Assembly: GCA_963691705.1 (NCBI GenBank)
Contig: OY829539.1
Span: 52,736,327 to 52,800,326 of the forward strand
DNA from: Viola odorata
Taxonomy: Eukaryota > Streptophyta > Magnoliopsida > Malpighiales > Violaceae
DNA: 64,000 nucleotides
Direction of reading: 5' to 3'
Shown here: positions 58,101 to 64,000 of the stretch, one piece after another
How positions within the stretch are numbered: the stretch's first letter is position 1
How the letters are laid out: each line of letters begins with the position of its first letter
Notes under the pieces: model-generated
What the model was told of the DNA's origin: nothing
Databases searched by the model: none
What the model saw: the letters and a program-made list of their open reading frames with translations, nothing else
Translations under genes and position numbers: made by a program

Positions 58101-58257
58101 CTTTTTATATATATTTTTTTTTAGTGTTTTTGGACTTATTTAAATCAATGAAGTTAATTTAATTCTTCAAAATTTACATTTTTTCATGGCTAATTAGCTT
58201 CACCATGGTGACATCCATTTTGCATATCCATATCCACGGGCGGAATTGCCATCCCTA
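55181..58257. mobile_element. Non-autonomous hAT transposon with a nested element
   Basis: Left end TAGGGATGACAATTGGGCGG and right-end reverse complement TAGGGATGGCAATTCCGCCC form short inverted termini. The 8-bp duplication AATTAGAA flanks both sides (55173-55180 and 58258-58265), diagnostic for hAT. The left subterminal region is rich in GCGGGTA/TACCCGC motifs (55196-55345), as in hAT elements. No transposase reading frame is present. Array units R2 and R4 show the unfilled site (TTTGAATTAGAACG near 54255; TTTGAATTATAACG near 61400), proving the insertion. About 1.8 kb of its interior is another inverted-repeat element. Confidence 0.9.
55904..57721. mobile_element. Inverted-repeat (Mutator-like) element nested in the hAT
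   Basis: Termini of about 100 bp are inverted copies: left TTTAAACAGAAACCTCCCCC, right-end complement TTTAAACAAAAACCTCCCCC. They continue through AACTAAAAAAATTCAAATC, GGGTACCT and CCACCTCCCTT. Inside the arms are tandem AATTAATTTTAAAAATCCA-type sub-repeats (56060-56390) very like those of the element at 21084-22772. The core 56640-57300 is G-rich on the plus strand and resembles a captured gene leader, but no protein is recognisable. The flanks share only a weak ACTTAA/ACTTTA match, so the duplication is uncertain. Confidence 0.7.
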
Positions 58258-58652
58258 AATTAGAACGATGTGTGCAAAGAATATTAATTATACAACACTT
58301 TGAAGTGGTGATGCTAAATGTAATCAGCCCATAACAAATTTGGAACTTAATACAAATTGAAAACTAGATAACCAACCATACAAGCTCTCTCATGACGCTA
58401 AAAACTTATCAAATCAATTACCATAAAGGTTAAACATCATGTGTCATCGAAAGTACGTAAACATCATGCGTTAATAAAAACTAGTTCTGTGTGCCTGAAA
58501 TAGAAACTTTTAGATAGAAACTTCGTGTTTGATTATATCAATGAAAATTTGTTGTTGTTATCCCCCTCAAAAGCTAGTCTGTGTGTTTGAAATAGAAACT
58601 TTTAGCAGTAGCAGCAACTAGTTTAAGGCATGCAAGTAACCTGACTTGTATT

Positions 58653-60728
58653 TCAAGGAGCTCGGTCAAAGGGTTGCGTATCATTGTAACAAACATCCCA
58701 GACAACATCATGACATCCTTTGCAGCCTCTTTTGAGCAGTTTGGGTTGCCAAGCAGAGATTTCACGACTCTTCTTTTCACACAGTCTTTCAAATATGATA
58801 GCAAAAAAACTTAAATCACACAATAATATTTGGACAAGTTTTAAACAAATTGGGTAATAACTCATGTAAAATAACATACAAAACAATCAAGAGCTTAATT
58901 AGCAGAATAAACTACTTTCATAAGGCATTGGTGACAAACTATACAATATAGACAATGTTTCCCTTGGTGGAATGTGTACTATAATTTGTTGATCACTAAA
59001 AATCATGAGAAGTCAAGAACAACGCACCCCCGCTGACATTTATAAACCCAAAGTTATCCATAAAATTCAGCAATGTGAACCACCAAACTTCATTCTACGC
59101 TGAAAACAAAACATGCACTCCAGATTATGTAGATTCACACTTCTTGGTGCTAGAATTTGACTAGCATCTCCATGAGTTCTAGCAGTTCTAATAGTTTGTC
59201 ATGGCTCAATTAGAATCTTTGTTTGTCAATGAGTTTTTGCGTTCCCTCAACTCCAACAGAATTTAATAATAGTAGAGGTCATATTGTGAAAGAGTTTACA
59301 ATGACCATTTACCTAAATTCTCACGACAAAGATAAAGATTTGAGGTTTTAATCTTTTGTCAAAGGGTACCATTCATTTGCATATCAAGGATGATTATAAA
59401 CAAAAGTCTGATACTATAACTAAATCTTTAAGGATGAGCTAAACTCACTTGTTCATGTCCTCTTAATCTCAAATAACCCTAGAACAGCTCACGTTTGAAG
59501 TGGCAATCACAACTTAGATGACCAGCACGAATCTGCATGAAGCACAAACCTATGCGTAATGAAAATAAAAATAGTAATAACAACTCCAACATCCTCCAAT
59601 TGTAATGATAAACTTAGTGGCACTACGCACCTCACTACATGCATGATGAACACAGTTTGTCCAGTCCAAGTTTCCAGCATGACAATCATCATAAGCATGA
59701 ATCAGCTCATGAATGAGCACTTGGTTAACATCATCCTGCATCTCTACCTTATTACTGCAAACCACTATATGAGAAGCATAACATAGAACAAAAGTTAAAC
59801 GAAGTTAAGTGCGCAAAGAAAACTATAAGTTGTCCAATTGACTGCGAGAAAGTAGAGAACCATATTATGACACTCTCTTTATCGATTACAAATGAAGGCA
59901 TTCAACATAGCCAGTTAAATTGTCGTAATAGTCATATGGCTTAGAACCAGCACTTTAAAGAACAATCGATAAAATTCAATGCTAACACAGATTGAACTAG
60001 TTATCACATTCAATTCGGAACCAAAATAAACCACAAGAAAAATTCAATTACAAGCATGAAGAATCTTACTTTGCATAAATCATATGCAATCCACTGAACC
60101 AGGGAAGAAAATAGAGGTGTAACTAAAAAAATAAACAACATGAAGGAGCAAAGGAACCTACCCCTTCGCCAAAGATAAAGCCTCTAGCAGCCTCCATATC
60201 AAAGTTAAAAGCCTTGATGGAATTATGCCAAATCCCACACCCCACTTTTTCCAGATGCTCCACCAAGAATTTCACGGTAAGAACTACATTATCCCAAAAA
60301 TATGAGGAAAGAAAATAACTTTATACGCAATCTTATCACAAATCCTCAAGTAGCCATCTTATTTCACCTGAAAACTAAGCATCCAAATGGAAAAGAAAGC
60401 AAAAAATACAAAGCACAATCAATATCCTACTTGAAGCTAAAGCCCAACTGTCCAAAACACAGAAATGGACTTTTACAAGCAGCATAACTAATCGTAGAGG
60501 TAAATTGAGAAGTACCTATTTTATTAAAGTATCAACTCTAAGAAGAAGAAGAGGAAATTCTAGTACTTGCTAAAACCCTAAACAGTGGAATGTAAACGTA
60601 CGATAACATGAAAGAATAATAATTAATCAAGTTTAAACCGTACTTCGAAGACTTCTTCGGATCATATCCTCGGATTTCTTCACCGTCTAGCTGCGTGGCT
60701 GAGTTTTTGTGTTAGGTTCCTCAGCCAT
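58653..60728 (-). pseudogene. ATP23: ATP23-like metalloprotease pseudogene, copy b
   Basis: All five exons are recognisable. E1 60728-60644 starts MAEEPNTKTQPRS but has an in-frame TAG, then VKKSEDMIRRSLR. E2 60283-60162 reads VKFLVEHLEKVGCGI. E3 59768-59631 reads VNQVLIHELIHAYDDCHAGN, the HExxH zinc protease site, then LDWTNCVHHACSE. E4 59532-59449 has a TAG inside FKRELF*GYLRLRGHEQ. E5 58785-58653 reads DCVKRRVVKSLLGNPNCSKE but has a one-base deletion before the end. The E3 and E5 acceptor AGs are also lost. Multiple independent lesions make it non-functional. E1 lies in unit R4 and E2-E5 in R3. Confidence 0.88.
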
Positions 60729-61755
60729 TTCTTATTGAGATTACACGGTTTTTACAAGTTCGGGTTCTTACAATTCAGATTTTTTCCCATGTAACTCACT
60801 TTACCTCTCCTTTAGGATTACATGAATCTCATTTTTCTAGTGGCAATCCATAAAAGAAAAAGAAGGTGGGTTATTTTATTAATTGACTAAAAAACGATAC
60901 GAAGAATTGAAATAAGAAACTTCAAACAACACAAAACTTAAATTGTCTACAAAAGTTGTCTAATGTGTTTAATCACCAAAAATTCCTCTACTAACGATAT
61001 TGTCAACCTGATCTAAAGAACAATTTGATTAAATAATATCACATGATTAAAATGAAGTGAGACAGCATTTATGCAATAACTTTCTACATATTTAGAAACA
61101 TGCCGATACAAACATGCATGAAACTTGATAGCATATTATATATCATATTGGATGTTTTTTAAGCATGCATATTCTTTTCATGAGCATTTATATTGATATT
61201 AACATGGCTTATAATAACTGAATCACGAGCATCAATATTTTTCCCAAGATCGTTGTCCATTACCACATGAAATAAAATGGTAAGGTGAGGATAATGCACA
61301 TTTATTAAAATTAGAATCTATTGAAATTCAATGCTAAACAACATAAGTTTGAATATTAGATGTTAGGAAAAAATTGTACCTAGAAAAACAACATTTGAAT
61401 TATAACGTTGTGTGCAAAGAATATTAATTATACACCACATTGAAGTGGTGATGCTAAGTGTAATCAACCCATAACAAATTTGAAACTTAGTACACATTGA
61501 AAACTAGATTAACCAGCCATACAAGCTCTGTCATGACGCTAAAATCTTATCAAACCAATTACCATAAATGTTAAACATCATGTGTTATCAAAAGTACATA
61601 AACACAATGCGTTAATAGAAACTAGTTCTGTGTGTTTGAAATTAAAACTTTTAGATAGACACTTCGTATTTGATTGTCATTGAAAATTAGTTGCTGCTAT
61701 CCCCTCAAAAGCTAGTCTGTGTGCTTGAAATAGAACTGTTTGGCAGTAGCAGCAA

Positions 61756-63895
61756 CTAATTTAAGGCATGCAAGTAGCTTGACTTGCATTTCAAGGGGCT
61801 GTCAAAGGGTTGCGTATCATTGTAACAAACATCCCCGACAACATCCATGGCATCCTTTGCAGCCTCTTTTGAGCAGTTTGGGTTGCTAATCAGAGATTTC
61901 ATGACTCTTATTTTCACACAGTCCTTCAAATATGACAACAAAAAAATTTGAATTACACAGCAATATTTGGCCAAGTTTTAAACAAATTGGGTAATAACTC
62001 ATGTAAAATATCAAAGAAAATTATCAAGAAACTTAATTAACATAATAAACTCCTGTAATAAAGCATTGGTGACAGACTATACAATATAGACAATGTTTCC
62101 CTTGGTGGAATATATACTATAATTTGTTGATCACTAAAAATCATGACAAGCCAGGAACAGAGCACCCGTGCTGGCATTTATACACCCAAAGTTATCCATA
62201 AAATTCAGCAATGTGAACTACCAGACTTCATTCTATGCTTAAAACAAAACATGCACTCCAGATTAAGTAGATTCACACTTCTTGGTGCTAGAACTTGACA
62301 AGCATTTCCATGAGTTCTAGTGGTTCTAATAGTTTGTCATGGTTCAATCAGAATCTTTGCTTGTCAATGAGTTTTAGCATTCCTTCAACCCTAGCAGAAT
62401 TTAATAATAGTAGAGGTCATATTGTGAAAGAGTTTACAGTGACCATTTACCTAATTCTCACGGCAAAGATAAAGATTCGATGTTTTAATCTTTTGTCAAA
62501 GGGCACCATTCATTTGCATATCAAGGATGATTATAAACAAAAGTCTGATACTATAACTAAATCTTTAGGGATGAGCTAAACTCACTTGTTCATATCCTCT
62601 TAATCTCAAATAACCCTAGAACAACTCTCGTTTGATGTGGCAATCACCACTTAGTTAACTAGCATGAAGCACAAACCTATGCGTAATGAAAATAAAAATA
62701 GTAATAACAACTTCAACATTCTCCAATTGTAATGATAAACTTAGTGGCACTACGCACCTCACTACATGCATGATGAGCACAGTTTGTCCAATCCAAGCTT
62801 CCAGCACGACAATCATCATAAGCATGAATCAGCTCATGAATGAGCACTTGGTTAACATCATCCTGCCTCTCTACCTTATTACTACAAACCACTATCTAAG
62901 AAGCATAGCATAGAACAAAAGTTAAACGTAGTTAAGTGCGCAAAGAAAACTATAAGTTGTCCAATTGACTGCAAGACAGTAAAGAACAATATTATGTCAC
63001 TCTTTTCATCAATTACAAACGAAGTCATTCAACATAGCCAGTTCGATTGTCGTAATAGTCATATGGCTTAGAACCAGCACTTTAAAGAACAATCGATAAA
63101 ATTCAATGCTAACACAGATGAAACTATTTATCACATTCAATTCGGAACCAAAATAAACAACAAGAAAACTTCAATTACAAGAATAAAAAATCTTACTTTG
63201 CATAAATCATTTGCAATCCACTGAACTAGGGAAGAAAAGAGGGGTGTAACTAATAAAATAATCAAAATGAATGAGCAAAGGAACTTACCCCTTCTCTAGA
63301 GATAAAGCTTCCAGCAGTCTCCATATCACAGTTAATAGCCTTGATGAAATTATGTCCAATCCCCCACCCAACTTTTTCCAGATGCTCCACAAAGAATTTC
63401 ACCGTAGGAACTACATTATCCCAAAAATATGAGAATAGAAATTAACTTTATAAGCAATTTTATCACAAATCCCCGAGTAGCCATCTTATTTCATTTGAAA
63501 ACTACGCATCCAAATGGAAAAGAAAACAAAAAACAAAAAGCACAATCAATATGCTAGTTGAAGCTGAAACCCAACAGTCCAAAATACAGAAATGGACTTT
63601 GACAAGCAACATAATTAATCATAGAGGTAAATTGAGAAGTACCCATTTCATTACACTATCAATTCTAAGAAAAAGAAGAAGAAATTTTAGTACTTGATAA
63701 AACCCCAAACCTTTGAATGTAAACATATGATAACATGAAAAAAGAATAATTAATCAAGTTTAAACCGTACTTCGAAGACTTTTTCGGATCATATCCTCGG
63801 ATTTTTTCACAATCTGGAATCAAGTTTAAACCGTACTTCGAAGACTTTTTCGGATCATATCCTCGGATTTTTTCACCGTCTGACCGCGTGACCAT
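61756..63895 (-). pseudogene. ATP23: ATP23-like metalloprotease pseudogene, copy c
   Basis: E1 begins at ATG 63895 but carries deletions, a shifted frame and a 66-bp internal duplication. E2 63410-63289 reads VKFFVEHLEKVGWGIGHNFI, with one cysteine changed to Trp. E3 62895-62758 is open with a good acceptor and has VNQVLIHELIHAYDDCRAGS then LDWTNCAHHACSE. E4 (about 62658-62586) has a deletion at its start and a frameshift. E5 61923-61756 reads DCVKIRVMKSLISNPNCSKE then AAKDAMDVVGDVCYNDTQPF; the usual DRAP-stop is lost and it reads on to LHALN. The best preserved catalytic exon of the array is here, but E1 and E4 damage rules out a normal protein. Confidence 0.87.
63752..63883. repeat. 66-bp tandem duplication within ATP23 exon 1, unit R5
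   Basis: AATCAAGTTTAAACCGTACT...TTTTTTCAC is present twice in direct succession (63752-63817 and 63818-63883). It duplicates the end of exon 1 and its donor site. Confidence 0.88.
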
Positions 63896-64000
63896 TTTTT
63901 ATTGAGATTACGGGTTTTTACAATTCAGATTTTTTCTATATAATTCACTTCACTTCTCTAAAATTGACTGAATCTCATTTTTTCAGTGGCAGTCCATAAA

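Larger units (their letters stand above)
34990..64000. repeat. Head-to-tail array of units of about 3.1 kb carrying ATP23 exons
   Basis: The landmark CTAAAACCCTAAA...TGAATGTAAAC...GATAACATGAAA recurs near 35015, 53430, 60575 and 63695. Long blocks between landmarks match in order: the ATP23 exons, TTTAAGCATGCATATT, and ACAATGTTTCCCTTGGTGGA. Unit R1 is 34990-36583 plus 52461-53430 (split by the Gypsy element). R2 is 53430-54632 (only the E1-side part). R3 is 54633-60566 (with the hAT insertion). R4 is 60567-63690. R5 starts at 63691 and leaves the window. R2 jumps to R3 at GCATGCAAGTA|GGTGGGTCATT, so this junction is an unequal recombination or deletion scar. All units are in the same orientation. 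Confidence 0.85.

Overview
The window is plant nuclear DNA, most likely from a eudicot. Genes are split by AT-rich GT-AG introns, several have a TATA box, and the gene families (DUF630/DUF632, DOG1, KIWI/PC4, farnesylcysteine lyase, plant F-box proteins, chloroplast ALDH3) are plant ones. I cannot name the genus. No tRNA, rRNA or CRISPR array was seen.

The left half (1-34 kb) is ordinary gene space. In order it holds: the 5' exons of a chloroplast-type ALDH3 (minus, running off the left edge); a three-exon RING-CH membrane E3 ligase (plus); a four-exon DUF630/DUF632 NRG2-like protein (plus); a small secreted-peptide gene (plus); a single-exon DOG1-like gene (plus); a four-exon KIWI/PC4 coactivator (minus); a remnant of an F-box-associated domain (plus); a five-exon farnesylcysteine lyase (minus); a protein phosphatase 1 inhibitor-3 (minus); a two-exon F-box protein (minus) with a decayed partial copy 5 kb away; and a truncated aldo/keto reductase (minus). 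Between them lie a 1.7-kb Mutator-like inverted-repeat element with a 10-bp target duplication and a 2.4-kb transposon that has captured part of a GTD-binding (myosin-binding) gene.

The right half (35-64 kb) is a head-to-tail array of about 3.1-kb units. Each unit carries exons of the mitochondrial metalloprotease gene ATP23 on the minus strand, and every copy visible is broken. Two transposons landed in individual copies, and the other copies preserve the empty sites. One is a 15.9-kb Ty3/Gypsy Tat-lineage retrotransposon at 36584-52460 (5-bp duplication ATGAG). The other is a 3.1-kb hAT element at 55181-58257 (8-bp duplication AATTAGAA), which itself contains a nested inverted-repeat element.

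The retrotransposon is the most unusual object. After gag, protease, RT, two RNase H domains and integrase it carries about 9 kb of extra DNA with four genes on the opposite strand. Two are diverged duplicates with intron-containing 'putative gypsy type transposon' (Transposase_28-like) reading frames; the other two are small unknown genes. Each has its own TATA box and three have a CACGTG G-box nearby. Four in-frame TAG codons in the two large antisense genes, two in-frame TAA codons and one frameshift in gag-pol show that the copy is decaying.
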